A DNA stretch of 64,000 nt from Paenibacillus ferrarius (GCF_002027705.1 NZ_MBTG01000072.1:124001-188000); one strand, 5' to 3'; positions 26,232 to 35,843 are shown, numbered from the stretch's first letter. The notes: generated from the letters alone by a model not told the origin. Numbers and translations are program-made.

Positions 26232-26534
26232 TTATTCCACTTCACCAATATCATGCTGCCCGACAATGAGACGAACAGGCTCCAAATAAACACGTGTTAC
26301 CGTTGGCTGCTTAATAAGATCAAGCTCGATGTCTACAACCTTGTTGCGCGCAGTTTTACCTTCTCTTTTGTCGTAAACGACTTCGAATTGTTTGAGACCC
26401 AGCTCATAGATGACAACTGATGAGCCGATGGCCAGCGCATTCGATTCGAATTCCCCATGTTCAAATAAAACTTCGGATAAAATTTCTTCATTCATGTCGA
26501 CGATCGTTACATACTGGCAGAATTGATAACGCAT
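26232..26534 (-). CDS. conserved hypothetical protein, 100 residues
   Basis: Soluble, acidic, mostly beta-rich by appearance: MRYQFCQYVTIVDMNEEILSE at the start and VYLEPVRLIVGQHDIGEVE at the end. Pro is scarce and there are no catalytic-looking motifs. GAGGGGG before the ATG at 26534 supports expression. Closely precedes the DUF423 gene on the same strand. I do not recognise a family. Confidence 0.7.
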   Translation of the reverse strand: MRYQFCQYVTIVDMNEEILSEVLFEHGEFESNALAIGSSVVIYELGLKQFEVVYDKREGKTARNKVVDIELDLIKQPTVTRVYLEPVRLIVGQHDIGEVE

Positions 26535-26629
26535 ATTAAATGCCCCCTCTATTCGTAGTTAAACAAGTATGTAACCTGTTCGCCGAAAAATGTCGAAACT
26601 CCTGCTTATTTCATGATTCCCCACAATGT

Positions 26630-27550
26630 TCACATAAAACCCAAAAAATAAATGACGACTGGGATCGTAAACATACTAAATAGCGTAGAAGCAAACACGG
26701 CTTGAGAGGAAAACTCCGGCTCATTCTCATATTCTATAGCCAGCAGCACACTGCTGAGGGATGTGGGTACAGCGCAAGAAAGAACCAACGCCTTAGCCGT
26801 GAGTCCTTCAATGCCAAGCATCCAGACGACCAAGAACCCAAGCAGCGGCCCTACAGCCAGTCTTAAAATGTTGGAAACGAGCACATTGGAGAAGTGAAAC
26901 TCCCATTTCATGCCGCCCAGCTGGACACCAAGTGTCAGCAGCGCTGTCGCCATAAAGGCATTGGATATATAATCGAGCGGGATATGAATCGGTGACGGAA
27001 CCGGCAAATGGAAATAGCGCAGCAACAGCGCAACCGGAATGGCGTATATCACCGGCAAGGACAGAATGGTTTTCAGCGTGGCCTTCCAGCTTGATTTATG
27101 CGCATTTAACGTGTAGATCCCGTAGGTGTTTGGAATTAGGGTTTGCATGATCATGATAACGATTTGAACGGATAACGTATAAGCATTTCCGCCAAAAACA
27201 GTTTGATTCAGCGGCAGCGCATAATTGGCGCTATTGTAGAAAATAACGCTGTTGCGCATGGCAATCCGCATGCCGCGGTGCATTTTCTTCAACCGAATAT
27301 AGATTTCGATGACAGCAAAAAGCAGGCTGAAGAAAAGGACAAAAAACAAGAGAACCTGCATCAAAACATGCAAGTTCATTTCGGATTCATACAGCTTAAC
27401 AAACACTAACGCAGGTGAAAACACATAGAAGTTAAGCTTCGAAAGCGTCTTGATATCAATCTTGAACGCGCGGTACATCGCCACGCCAATGGCAATCATA
27501 ATACTGATAGGAACGATGTTGTTAACCAGGATGTAAAAGAAGTAACTCAT
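26630..27550 (-). CDS. AEC (auxin efflux carrier) family transporter
   Basis: 306-residue membrane protein with about ten helices and the AEC repeat pattern, including NFYVFSPALVFVKLYES near the N terminus and SCAVPTSLSSVLLAIEYENEPEFSSQAVFASTLFSMFTIPVV near the C terminus (in blocks such as SQAVFASTLFSM). Bacterial members move organic acids or amino-acid derivatives; the substrate is not predictable. The ATG at 27550 is preceded by TGAGGAT. Lies 9 bases after the DUF1904 gene. Confidence 0.88.
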   Translation of the reverse strand: MSYFFYILVNNIVPISIMIAIGVAMYRAFKIDIKTLSKLNFYVFSPALVFVKLYESEMNLHVLMQVLLFFVLFFSLLFAVIEIYIRLKKMHRGMRIAMRNSVIFYNSANYALPLNQTVFGGNAYTLSVQIVIMIMQTLIPNTYGIYTLNAHKSSWKATLKTILSLPVIYAIPVALLLRYFHLPVPSPIHIPLDYISNAFMATALLTLGVQLGGMKWEFHFSNVLVSNILRLAVGPLLGFLVVWMLGIEGLTAKALVLSCAVPTSLSSVLLAIEYENEPEFSSQAVFASTLFSMFTIPVVIYFLGFM

Positions 27551-27559
27551 TGCTGATCC

Positions 27560-27889
27560 TCACTTAAATGAAATGCCATTGTTGAAGTAAGCATCTTGGG
27601 CATAGGTCGTAAAAGCAACCTCAACTTCCGGAATACCTAGTCCAAGCACATGGTTCGTTAGCGCCTTTGCAACCTGTTCGCGAACTTCTTCGCCTCTTTC
27701 AAACCATGCCACCTCAATGAAGGGATAGGCGGGAACGATCTGGCCATCGAAGATGGCCGCGTGCTGGACACACTCCAATGTAAAATAATCCCGTTCACAT
27801 TCACATATCTCGGCTAGTTGATCCACTACACGGGTGCTGATTTGGCAAACTTGTTCCACGGATAAGCCCCTAATCGTAATTCTAGGCAT
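27560..27889 (-). CDS. DUF1904 protein
   Basis: 109-residue cytosolic protein whose opening MPRITIRGLSVEQVCQIS and EVAWFERGEEVREQVAKALTNHV resemble the DUF1904 family, which has a tautomerase-like fold with the N-terminal Pro. Function unknown. It sits in a likely three-gene unit with OhrR upstream and the AEC transporter downstream. Confidence 0.8.
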   Translation of the reverse strand: MPRITIRGLSVEQVCQISTRVVDQLAEICECERDYFTLECVQHAAIFDGQIVPAYPFIEVAWFERGEEVREQVAKALTNHVLGLGIPEVEVAFTTYAQDAYFNNGISFK

Positions 27890-27903
27890 GCTTCATCGCC
27901 CCT

Positions 27904-28344
27904 TTATTTAAACGTATTTACACTGCTGATAATATGTTTCAGCTGTTCATTGAATTGGAAGATTTCTTCCGGAGAAAGTCCGCTTGAGACAAGCAGGGCT
28001 TGTGGTATGCATAACGCCTTCTCGTATAAGGCAAGTCCTTCTTCTGTGATTTGAATATTCACAACTCGTTCATCTTCTACGGATCGTTTTCGTTGAACCA
28101 GCTTCTGTGCTTCCATTCGCTTCAACATTGGCGTCAGCGTGCCTGAATCCAGGTCAAGCTTCTCACTCAGCTCTTTCACTGTGCTTTCCTTCTGATCCCA
28201 TAGGACCAACAATACTAAATATTGCGGGTAAGTGATGCCCAGCTCCTCCAGAAATGGACGGTACATTCGTGTAACCGCTCTAGAGGTTGCATATAGACTA
28301 AAGCACAGTTGGTTTTCCAATTTTAAAAATTCACTGCTGCTCAT
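27904..28344 (-). CDS. ohrR: OhrR-like MarR family peroxide-sensing repressor
   Basis: 146-residue winged-helix repressor. The N-terminal KLENQLCFSLYATSRAVTR block with Cys at position 14 corresponds to the reactive Cys of B. subtilis OhrR. ITYPQYLVLLVLWDQ and the wing region LDLDSGTLTPMLKRMEAQKLV with RKRSVEDERVV are close matches. Oxidation of this Cys by organic hydroperoxides relieves repression in the family. No ohr gene lies nearby, so its targets may be the DUF1904/AEC genes or elsewhere. Start ATG 28344 has better spacing from AAAGGA than ATG 28353. Confidence 0.85.
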   Translation of the reverse strand: MSSSEFLKLENQLCFSLYATSRAVTRMYRPFLEELGITYPQYLVLLVLWDQKESTVKELSEKLDLDSGTLTPMLKRMEAQKLVQRKRSVEDERVVNIQITEEGLALYEKALCIPQALLVSSGLSPEEIFQFNEQLKHIISSVNTFK

Positions 28345-28549
28345 CGCATTCATTTCCTTTCGTTCCGTTCATATTGTGAACAATCGTTTTGTTTCAAATG
28401 TATCTAAAAAAAACCGCACTGTCAATGCGAATAGTTTGATTAGTTCATAAATGTTGAATCATTTCATCTTGTGTCTGTTTCCATTTGAGTGATATGGTAG
28501 AAATAATTGGAATCATTGTATCCGTAGGTTTTTAAGGGGAGGAATGCCG

Positions 28550-30814
28550 GTGAACATAAAGACTTCGGGAGACAATCGCAACCTGTACGTCAAGCTTCTG
28601 CTTAGCACAATTCTTTGTACAGTCCTTACCTTGCTGGTATCCTCCACGATTTATTTCGTCAATTATCGGAACATCAATTTGAATCAAGTGTATCAAACCG
28701 ACCTAGAGAATTTAACGCAAACTAGCCGAGAGGTCATTTCGATGACGGAAAGCGCGCAATCGCTTACATTCCAAATGTATCGGAACGGCAATATTACCAA
28801 GTTAATGTTTTATGAAAATCCCGATATTTATGACACGACCGCCGCTATGAGAGAGCTGAACAATTACTTGAATTCAATGCCCTATATCGCCTCCATCTAT
28901 GTCTACAACCCAAAAGCTCCCTATGTGTACGTTTCTTCAAATACAGGACAAAATGGTTTAATGAAGAAAGATGAGCTTGTTGATCAGGATATCTTAACTA
29001 TTCTTGATCATTTTCAGGAATTTAAACCTTTTGTTCCTATCCCGCGAACCTATTTGAAAAATGCTTCAGCGACCCAAAAAAGCAATGTCTACACTTATCT
29101 TTGTTATGATGCGATTGGAAACGATAATGCGTTGAATTCAGCCATTATTGTCAACATTACAACGGATTGGATTAATAAAGACATCGGCAAGCAAAGGGGA
29201 GATGAGGCCAGCAGCTCCTTTATACTCGACGATAAGGGAAATATGCTTGCTGGGGATAACTTGAATCCTTCCATAACGCTTGCCCCTGAATCCGCAATAA
29301 CACAGCAGATCATGAGTACTAAGCTTGCCGGATACTTTATTGGAACCGTGGGCGGCACGAAATCCTTAATTTCCTATACCGCTCCAGACTCGCTGGAATG
29401 GCGCTATATCCGATTTACGCCCTATGAGATCATTACCAGAAAGTTAAATGCGATTCGAACGACAACGATCTATATTGGCATTTCGATTCTAGCTGTAGGC
29501 TTGTTCATTTCTTGGTTGTTATCTCGCAAGCTTTACATTCCGATTAACCGCATTGTGAATAAAATGAAATCGTTGGAGTCCGATAAACGCAATTCATTGT
29601 TCACTCTCAAACAGGATGTTCTGCGCAAGCTGCTCCAAGGGCATGAACCTGTTACGACCAAAATGATGCGGGATAAACGCAGCGAGCTTGGTATTTCGTT
29701 TGACTTTCAGGACGATTATCGACTTATCTTGCTTCGTATTGATCGATTTCAACCTTTTTGGCAAAATCACCAAGATGATCTTCATGTTTATAAATATGCC
29801 ATTATGAATATAAGCTCAGAAATCGCTTCACAAGCCTTCCAAGTGGAAACCGTTGATATGGGCGATGATCGCACGGTGCTGCTCATTAATGACCGTAATG
29901 CGCCAAGCGACGGGGATCAGAGTATGCTGCAAACCCTGCTGAAGCAAATTCAAAAGGCCGTTAACGATCTGCTCAAAATTAGCTTGTCCATCACATACAG
30001 CCCGCAAAGCTCTCAGCCTCAGAACCTCGTACCGCTGTACCGCCAAGTCGTCGAGGCATCCGAGCATCGCGTCTTCTTGGGATCTGGCTGCTTAATTGCT
30101 TCACAGGAACATCCTTACACGGAAACAGATGACTACCTGTTCACCGTTGAAAAGGAGAAAAAGCTGGTCGATGCCTTAATGGCCGGCAAGGTTGGCGAAG
30201 CCAAGAAGCTGTATGCCGTCATTATGGAAGAAACCCACCCTTATCCAATCCGTGTATTCCAAGCTACTCTCTCACGATTAACCATAACCCTGAGCGGCGT
30301 CCTATACACCATCTTCAAAAACAATTCCCTCGACCTGCCCCCAATTTTGCCGATCTCTAGGCAGACGCTAGCGCAGTTTGAAACCATTGAAGAAATCGAG
30401 GCCGTCTTTTTCGAAGCGTTCGATGAAATGAAGAGAAGGCTCGATGACAAACGAAGCATGAAGCAAGACGATCTGATTCGTAGAATCAATGAGATGATTG
30501 AGCTGAATTGCGGGGATCCCAACTTATGCTTGAATTGGATTGCAGATGAGCTCGATATGTCACCTATTTACATCAGTCGCGTGTATAAACAAAATACGCT
30601 GAAGGCCGTTGTGGATGTCATCAATACGATGCGCATGGAACGAGCCAAGGGATTGCTTAAGCAATCCGATCTCTCCATTGCCGACATCGCTGAACGTATT
30701 GGGTATACGAACAGCTCCTACTTCTATCGCATGTTCAAGAAAAACTTTGGCGTAACTCCCACCGACTACCGAAAAACGGATGTCATCGAATCTGAGAATC
30801 AAGCCTTAACCTAA
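28550..30814 (+). CDS. membrane-bound AraC-type regulator with extracellular sensor
   Basis: 754-residue one-component sensor. It has a membrane helix at about 15-37, an extracellular Cache-like region to about 300, a second helix at 300-325 and a cytosolic linker. The C-terminal AraC HTH (about 655-750) has MSPIYISRVYKQ and IGYTNSSYFYRMFKKNFGVTPTDYR. The type is common in Paenibacillus beside sugar ABC operons, and here it converges on one. GTG 28550 is 7 bases after GGGGAGG; ATG 28544 is too close to that site. Likely controls the transporter at 30858-34336 in response to an outside ligand. Confidence 0.88.
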   Translation: MNIKTSGDNRNLYVKLLLSTILCTVLTLLVSSTIYFVNYRNINLNQVYQTDLENLTQTSREVISMTESAQSLTFQMYRNGNITKLMFYENPDIYDTTAAMRELNNYLNSMPYIASIYVYNPKAPYVYVSSNTGQNGLMKKDELVDQDILTILDHFQEFKPFVPIPRTYLKNASATQKSNVYTYLCYDAIGNDNALNSAIIVNITTDWINKDIGKQRGDEASSSFILDDKGNMLAGDNLNPSITLAPESAITQQIMSTKLAGYFIGTVGGTKSLISYTAPDSLEWRYIRFTPYEIITRKLNAIRTTTIYIGISILAVGLFISWLLSRKLYIPINRIVNKMKSLESDKRNSLFTLKQDVLRKLLQGHEPVTTKMMRDKRSELGISFDFQDDYRLILLRIDRFQPFWQNHQDDLHVYKYAIMNISSEIASQAFQVETVDMGDDRTVLLINDRNAPSDGDQSMLQTLLKQIQKAVNDLLKISLSITYSPQSSQPQNLVPLYRQVVEASEHRVFLGSGCLIASQEHPYTETDDYLFTVEKEKKLVDALMAGKVGEAKKLYAVIMEETHPYPIRVFQATLSRLTITLSGVLYTIFKNNSLDLPPILPISRQTLAQFETIEEIEAVFFEAFDEMKRRLDDKRSMKQDDLIRRINEMIELNCGDPNLCLNWIADELDMSPIYISRVYKQNTLKAVVDVINTMRMERAKGLLKQSDLSIADIAERIGYTNSSYFYRMFKKNFGVTPTDYRKTDVIESENQALT

Positions 30815-30858
30815 CAAACAGCCGCCCTGCAAAATATGCAAGGCGGCTGTTTGTGTTT
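30814..30858. terminator. bidirectional intrinsic terminator
   Basis: ACAAACAGCCGCC and GGCGGCTGTTTGT form a 13-bp stem between converging genes; GTTTT follows on the plus strand. Confidence 0.75.
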
Positions 30859-32429
30859 TATTTAATGCCTTTTTCGTTCAAATATTGAAGCCATTGCTTC
30901 TTATACTCCGCTTGCACCTTATCAAGTCCGGCTTGCTTCGCTTTCTCCATGAACGTCTTTAATCCTGCATCTACATCAGCTACAAGCCCCATTTGCAGCG
31001 GCCATAAGTACTGCTTCTCCACTTGCTCCAGAGCAGCCTTCTCAGCCTGATATGCGCTGTAATCCTCAGCAAAACCTGTGAAAATATCCGGTTTTTGAAT
31101 TTTGTCCAGCTCTTTATAGATCGCTTTGACACCGTCAAAGCTTTTCTCGAACAACATCAGATCGGGATTCCGCCATGCCCAGCTGTTCATCGCCTCCCGT
31201 GGGAAGCCGTTCGAGTTGTTATCGCCTATCATTTTGTAATAGCCATTATCAACATCGAAGTTTTTACCTTGAATGCCATAGGAAGTGAGCCAATTATAAG
31301 TTTTGTCCGTTACCATCTTCTCATAGAACTCCAGAGCACGTTCAGTATTCTTACTGCTTTTCGGAATTGCAAAGCCATTATGAATAGGATGTACAGGCTG
31401 CGCGTACCCTTTGGCAACCGGGAATGGGAAATAGTCCAGATTCCAGTCCGCATGCGTGGATTTCATTTTATTCAATGAATCGTTGAACCGCGCCGGATTA
31501 TCGCCAAATTCGCTCGCAGCTTTACCGCTCACCAACTGATCCCAGGTAGAGTCTTTCACATTCAGCACGTTTTTCGGGATAAAGCCTTTATCCATCCAGC
31601 GTTTGGCAATCTTAATATCACCAAGGTGTTCGTCGGATCCCCAATACGAGTAAACCTCGCTAGGCTTATTGTAGTTAATGCCTATGCCATACAACGGTGA
31701 GCCTACACTGTTATGCACGATATCCCGAAGGCCGTTCACGATGAGGTTGCCGTCTGCACCGCTTGCGAAAGGCAGCATGTTTGGCTCATTTTTCTTAATG
31801 CCATCCATGTAAGCTTCGAACGTTTCAACCGAATTCGGCTTCGGCAAATTGTACTTAACTCTCAAATCCTCGCGCCAAACAAAACCATTCGTGACATATT
31901 CCTTGAATGTCGCCGGCACGGTGTAGATTTTACCGTCTACCTTCACAGCTTCCCACATATCCTTAGGGACATATTTCGTCAAGGCCGGCGCAGCTTTAGG
32001 CAGTATGTCATCGAGCGGCAAGAACGCGCCTTTTTTGGCGTAGGATTGGTACTGCGTCCAATCAGCCGTGAAGATCAAATCCACTTGCTGACCGGAAGAA
32101 AGCAGCAGTTTATACTTTTGATCCCAATCGGTCCATGTGGTGTAATTGAATTTTACGGTTGTATTCAACTCTTTGGAAGACAGCTTATTCACTTCATCTT
32201 GAATGATTTGCAGGTCTTTGGGAGCGTTGCCAAGCATGTAGAATTGAAGCTCTACCTTGTCTCTCTTAGGAGCTTCCGCCTTCGCCGCAGCTGCTGTTGC
32301 AGCTGCGCTCGAAGCAGGTGCCGCAGTCTCCTTCTTCGGCTGATCTGCGCTGCTGCAGCCGCTCAGAGCTGTGATGAATAGCGCCCCGGCAAGCAGGGCT
32401 GAGAATCGAGGTGTAGCGATCATTGTCAT
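30858..32429 (-). CDS. extracellular sugar-type solute-binding lipoprotein (LplA-like)
   Basis: 523-residue substrate receptor of an oligosaccharide-type ABC importer. The signal peptide ends in ITALSGC with lipobox Cys near 24, then an Ala-rich linker. The family 1 binding fold is indicated by LQFYMLGNAPKDLQIIQDEVN, FTADWTQYQSYAKKGAFLPLDDILP and APNSVETFEAYMDG-like blocks (KPNSVETFEAYM). The size and the lplB/lplC neighbours indicate the large Paenibacillus LplA type. No ATPase gene is present, as usual for systems sharing MsmX. ATG 32429 is 5 bases after GGGAGGA. Confidence 0.88.
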   Translation of the reverse strand: MTMIATPRFSALLAGALFITALSGCSSADQPKKETAAPASSAAATAAAAKAEAPKRDKVELQFYMLGNAPKDLQIIQDEVNKLSSKELNTTVKFNYTTWTDWDQKYKLLLSSGQQVDLIFTADWTQYQSYAKKGAFLPLDDILPKAAPALTKYVPKDMWEAVKVDGKIYTVPATFKEYVTNGFVWREDLRVKYNLPKPNSVETFEAYMDGIKKNEPNMLPFASGADGNLIVNGLRDIVHNSVGSPLYGIGINYNKPSEVYSYWGSDEHLGDIKIAKRWMDKGFIPKNVLNVKDSTWDQLVSGKAASEFGDNPARFNDSLNKMKSTHADWNLDYFPFPVAKGYAQPVHPIHNGFAIPKSSKNTERALEFYEKMVTDKTYNWLTSYGIQGKNFDVDNGYYKMIGDNNSNGFPREAMNSWAWRNPDLMLFEKSFDGVKAIYKELDKIQKPDIFTGFAEDYSAYQAEKAALEQVEKQYLWPLQMGLVADVDAGLKTFMEKAKQAGLDKVQAEYKKQWLQYLNEKGIK

Positions 32430-32499
32430 TGGAATCCTCCCTTTATTGAGAACATCTATGTCAGCCGTGAAGGATGGCTTGTGTGATCCTTCTTCGGTT

Positions 32500-33393
32500 C
32501 TAACCTTTGACAGCACCGATTGTCAATCCTTTCACGAAATAACGTTGAACGAAGGGATACAAGAAGAGAATCGGACCGGTTACGACAATCGCCATCGCCA
32601 TCTTGGTCGACTCCGTCGGCATTTCTCCCGTCATAACTACGCCTGTGCCTGCGCCCATTTGGGCCACAAACCGCATCGTGTTGATGACGTTGTACAAGTA
32701 GTATTGCAGTTCATATTTGTTGGGGTCATTAATAAATAAGGAAGAAAGCAGCCAGCCGTTCCAATAATGAAGCGCCAGGAACAAACCGACCGTCGCAATG
32801 CCCGGCATCGACAATGGCAGCACGACGCTGTAATAGATTTTGAAATCATTTGCGCCGTCAATTTTGGCAGATTCAATCAATTCTTCAGGGATTGCCGATT
32901 TAATGAAGCTACGCATCAGAATGATCAGGAAAGGGCTCATCAGTCCGGGCAAAATGAGGACCAAATACGTATCCGTCAGCTTCAAATAATTGGCAAGCAG
33001 TATATACCAAGGCACCAATCCGCCGCCGAACAGCGTGGTGAAGTAAATATAGAAAGAAAAATGATTTCGGTATTTGAAATCTTTGCGCTGGAGAACATAT
33101 CCTGCCATCGTCATCAAGAACAGCCCAGTGACGGTTCCCACAATCGTTACGAACAGCGTTACCCCGTACGCCTTAAGAACCTGCTCGGGAAATCGAAACA
33201 CGGTCCTATAGCCTTCAATTGAGAAGACCTGCGGAATGAAATGATAGCCGCTGCGGATAATCGACTCATTTTGCGTCAGCGATGCCGATATAATCATCAA
33301 AAAAGGAAATAAACAAACCACAAAAGAAACCACAATAACGGCATACGCCATCGTTTGAAACAGAAACATATATTTCTCATCCTTAATTCTCAC
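32500..33393 (-). CDS. carbohydrate ABC transporter permease (LplC/YtcP-like)
   Basis: 297-residue membrane subunit with six helices. The EAA loop is ELIESAKIDGANDFKIYYSVVLPLSMPGIATVG (key part ESAKIDGANDF), and the C terminus ends RYFVKGLTIGAVKG, a hallmark of the YtcP/LplC subfamily. GTG 33393 is 8 bases after GGGGAGGAG and is the likely start. Forms the channel with the gene upstream. Confidence 0.9.
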   Translation of the reverse strand: MRIKDEKYMFLFQTMAYAVIVVSFVVCLFPFLMIISASLTQNESIIRSGYHFIPQVFSIEGYRTVFRFPEQVLKAYGVTLFVTIVGTVTGLFLMTMAGYVLQRKDFKYRNHFSFYIYFTTLFGGGLVPWYILLANYLKLTDTYLVLILPGLMSPFLIILMRSFIKSAIPEELIESAKIDGANDFKIYYSVVLPLSMPGIATVGLFLALHYWNGWLLSSLFINDPNKYELQYYLYNVINTMRFVAQMGAGTGVVMTGEMPTESTKMAMAIVVTGPILFLYPFVQRYFVKGLTIGAVKG

Positions 33394-33412
33394 GCCTACA
33401 GCTCCTCCCCGC

Positions 33413-34336
33413 CTAAAACAAGGCGTAGTCATCATTCATTTTGCGAATGATGTAGTTCACACTAATGATTAAAATAAACCCAAACAGCGACTGATAAAGA
33501 CCAGCGGCCGTTGCCATGCCAACATCGAACGTAACCTTCAGCGAACGATACACATACGTATCAATAATGTCTGTCGCATTGAAGAGAACTCCGTTATTTC
33601 CAATTAACTGGTAAAACAAATCAAATTGACCCTTCATAATACTGCCAAGCGCAAACAGAAGAAGAATCACAAAGGTTGGCTTCAGCATCGGAATGGTTAT
33701 ATGCCATACACGCTCGAAAATATTAGCTCCATCCATTTTGGCGGCTTCGTAATATTCCTCACTGATCCCCGTAATTGCAGCCAAATAAATAACCATGCTG
33801 TACCCGAGATTTTTCCATAGATAAAACAAAATGATCAGAAACACCCACGCCCAAGGCGTATTGTACACGTCTACCGGACTCGAGCTAAACTCCTTCAGTG
33901 TCGTGTTCAGGAACCCGCTTTCATAATTAAATAAGTTGTACACGATGACGCTTAAGATAACGAACGAAATGAAATAAGGCAGAAACATGACGGACTGGGC
34001 GATCTTCTTAAACCACACGCTGCGAATTTCACTCAAAAGCACAGCACAGAGGATGGCGAATACATTGCCAAATACAATGAAAGCTAAGTTGTAGCCGAGT
34101 GTATTCAGCGTCAATTTCATGAGAATCCCAGACTTCCATAAGAAAGAAAAGTTATCCAATCCCACAAATGGACTGCCAAACAACCCGTCATTGAAATCAA
34201 ATCTCGTAAACGCGTAATAGATGCCGACCATCGGCATATACGAGTTAATAAGGAAGAAGATCAGTGTGGGCAGCAGCATGAGAAACATGATTTTGTTGGT
34301 CATGATTTCATAAATAAAACCTCGTCGTTTCATCAT
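33413..34336 (-). CDS. carbohydrate ABC transporter permease (LplB/YteP-like)
   Basis: 307-residue membrane subunit with six helices. N-terminal part LPTLIFFLINSYMPMVGIYYAFTRF and the EAA loop EYYEAAKMDGANIFERVWHITIPML match LplB-type permeases. First gene of the three-gene importer operon. The ATG at 34336 follows GAGGGGG at 12 bases. The 34370-34587 gap upstream separates it from the isoprenoid-fold gene on the other strand and shows no clear promoter for it beyond a weak TTGCAA/CATATT pair. Confidence 0.9.
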   Translation of the reverse strand: MMKRRGFIYEIMTNKIMFLMLLPTLIFFLINSYMPMVGIYYAFTRFDFNDGLFGSPFVGLDNFSFLWKSGILMKLTLNTLGYNLAFIVFGNVFAILCAVLLSEIRSVWFKKIAQSVMFLPYFISFVILSVIVYNLFNYESGFLNTTLKEFSSSPVDVYNTPWAWVFLIILFYLWKNLGYSMVIYLAAITGISEEYYEAAKMDGANIFERVWHITIPMLKPTFVILLLFALGSIMKGQFDLFYQLIGNNGVLFNATDIIDTYVYRSLKVTFDVGMATAAGLYQSLFGFILIISVNYIIRKMNDDYALF

Positions 34337-34587
34337 CGTTGATACGATCCCCCTCAAGCGATATGTCATGAGATGATCATAAATCGCCCTGCAGAAACCG
34401 GATAGTGAAGCCTCTTGAGGTAAGTGAACTAATCGGTGAAAAGAACTATGAACAATATGTACTTCCGTGAACTGGGTTGCAAGGAATGGATGAACAGCGC
34501 GGATTGCGAAGTAAAATAGGAATTGTATCCGGCGAGAATTCGTGCTAGTCTAGTTTCAAGAATATACCAATAAAGGGGAATATGCCT

Positions 34588-35520
34588 ATGGATTGGCTCG
34601 ATGCGCATAAACAAGATCTTCATGACGTATTCGCACAAACGAAGCAGATTGTCAGCACGTTTCCGGCACCTCTAGATCAACTTGGGCTTGCTTATTTGGC
34701 TAAATTCGATGCCCGTAAAGAAGAAGGAGCCAACAATTACATCTGCTACCTACTTCCTTTCTGGATGAAAGACATTGCGGAGCTGCCGCCAGAAACCACG
34801 AAGAAGCTCTCTTTGGCGAACGTATTTGTCATGCTTTATTATTTCATTCAGGACGATATTATGGATTCAGCCAAAAGTGAGCATAGGGAGAAGTTGCCGC
34901 TCGCGAATCTATTCCACGTACAATTCTTAGCCATTTATAGAAGTATGTTTCCTTCGCACTCCCCTTTTTGGCACTATTACGATACCTATATCCACGAATG
35001 GTCGGAAGCCGTCACCAACGAGCAGCATGCCGATTATTTCCACACCGATCGGAAGCAGCTCGCGAGAAAGGCAAGTCCTATCAAAAACGCCAGCACCGCT
35101 GCGCTTCTGCTTACGAAACAAGCTGATCAAATTCCTGCTGTGACAGCTGCCGTCGAACAAGTGTTAGTCACATTGCAAATGCTGGATGATTGGGCTGATT
35201 GGGAGGAAAATCTGGAGGATGGCTCTTATAATTGTTTGTTAGCCTCCATGCGGAAGCACATGCATCTTTCAGAAGAAAACACACTTACTGTAGATATGAT
35301 TAAAGATCAACTATATGTTAAGGATTTCTTAGATACATATGGACAAATTGCAACAGCACATCATGATCATCTACTTGGTTTACAGACCTCCTTGTCCCAA
35401 ATGACGAGATTCCACGAATTGCTAGTAAAGAACATTCAAACCGTCAATCAAGAGATCAAAGAAAAACGAAAGAAGTTAGCTTCAGGCGGATTCTACTATT
35501 TTTTGTCTGAATCTAGATAA
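34588..35520 (+). CDS. class I isoprenoid-synthase-fold protein
   Basis: 310-residue helical protein. FIQDDIMD at residues 86-93 is a DDxxD metal-diphosphate motif like that of polyprenyl and terpene synthases. A second acidic cluster LDDWADWEEN starts near 199 and may play the NSE/second-DDxxD role. No FARM or chain-length region is recognisable, so it is not an ordinary prenyl-diphosphate synthase. ATG 34588 is chosen for spacing from AAAGGGG. It lies 83 bases upstream of an NHLP-type peptide gene on the same strand with no terminator visible in between, suggesting joint expression. A role in modifying the peptide or making a companion terpene is inference. Confidence 0.75.
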   Translation: MDWLDAHKQDLHDVFAQTKQIVSTFPAPLDQLGLAYLAKFDARKEEGANNYICYLLPFWMKDIAELPPETTKKLSLANVFVMLYYFIQDDIMDSAKSEHREKLPLANLFHVQFLAIYRSMFPSHSPFWHYYDTYIHEWSEAVTNEQHADYFHTDRKQLARKASPIKNASTAALLLTKQADQIPAVTAAVEQVLVTLQMLDDWADWEENLEDGSYNCLLASMRKHMHLSEENTLTVDMIKDQLYVKDFLDTYGQIATAHHDHLLGLQTSLSQMTRFHELLVKNIQTVNQEIKEKRKKLASGGFYYFLSESR

Positions 35521-35603
35521 TTTTACTAGTTTATTCAGAATATTCGTGTTATAATTTTTTTGCAGGTAAAATTAACCAATTAATTATGGGAGGGGATTTC
35601 CTA

Positions 35604-35843
35604 ATGACATCCAATGAATTGAAATCTCAAATTATTCAAAAGGCCTGGGAAGACGAAGCATTCAAGAACCAACTAATCGCTAACCCCAAAGCAGCATTGA
35701 AGCAAGCCTTTAACATCACACTTCCAGATGACATTAAAGTTAAAGCCATTGAAGAAACTTCTACAGAGTTTGTTCTCGTGATCCCCACGAATCCTGCCAA
35801 GGTTTTAGTTACTACGAATGCTGTTGAGTATGTGTGGCCTTAA
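35604..35843 (+). CDS. NHLP-type RiPP precursor peptide
   Basis: 79-residue peptide of the nitrile-hydratase-like leader peptide family. The order is SQIIQKAWEDEAFKNQLI, then NPKAALKQAF, then ITLPDDIKVKAIEET and FVLVIPTNPAK, which follows the family pattern (KAW.DEAF...L..NPK.AL, LP..v.v...E). After this comes only a short tail, VLVTTNAVEYVWP, with no Cys, one Thr pair and an aromatic end. There is no Gly-Gly-type cleavage site. The ATG at 35604 follows GGGAGGGG at 8 bases; an upstream in-frame ATG overlaps that site. No cyclodehydratase, radical SAM or lanthionine enzyme is in the window. Confidence 0.82.
   Translation: MTSNELKSQIIQKAWEDEAFKNQLIANPKAALKQAFNITLPDDIKVKAIEETSTEFVLVIPTNPAKVLVTTNAVEYVWP

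Noticed and set aside
28372..28383. ATTGT-GA-ACAAT dyad upstream of ohrR as an OhrR box
   Set aside because: It resembles part of known OhrR sites but lacks the longer AT-rich symmetry, so it is left as a mere possibility.
34370..34587. Searched for a further small gene or strong promoter ahead of the isoprenoid-fold gene
   Set aside because: Only weak matches (TTGTAT-17-TAGTCT on plus, TTGCAA-17-CATATT on minus) were seen; no short frame with a ribosome site.
34588..35520. Isoprenoid-fold gene as an ordinary polyprenyl diphosphate synthase
   Set aside because: One DDxxD motif is present, but the chain-length region and the usual spacing to the second DDxxD are not recognisable.
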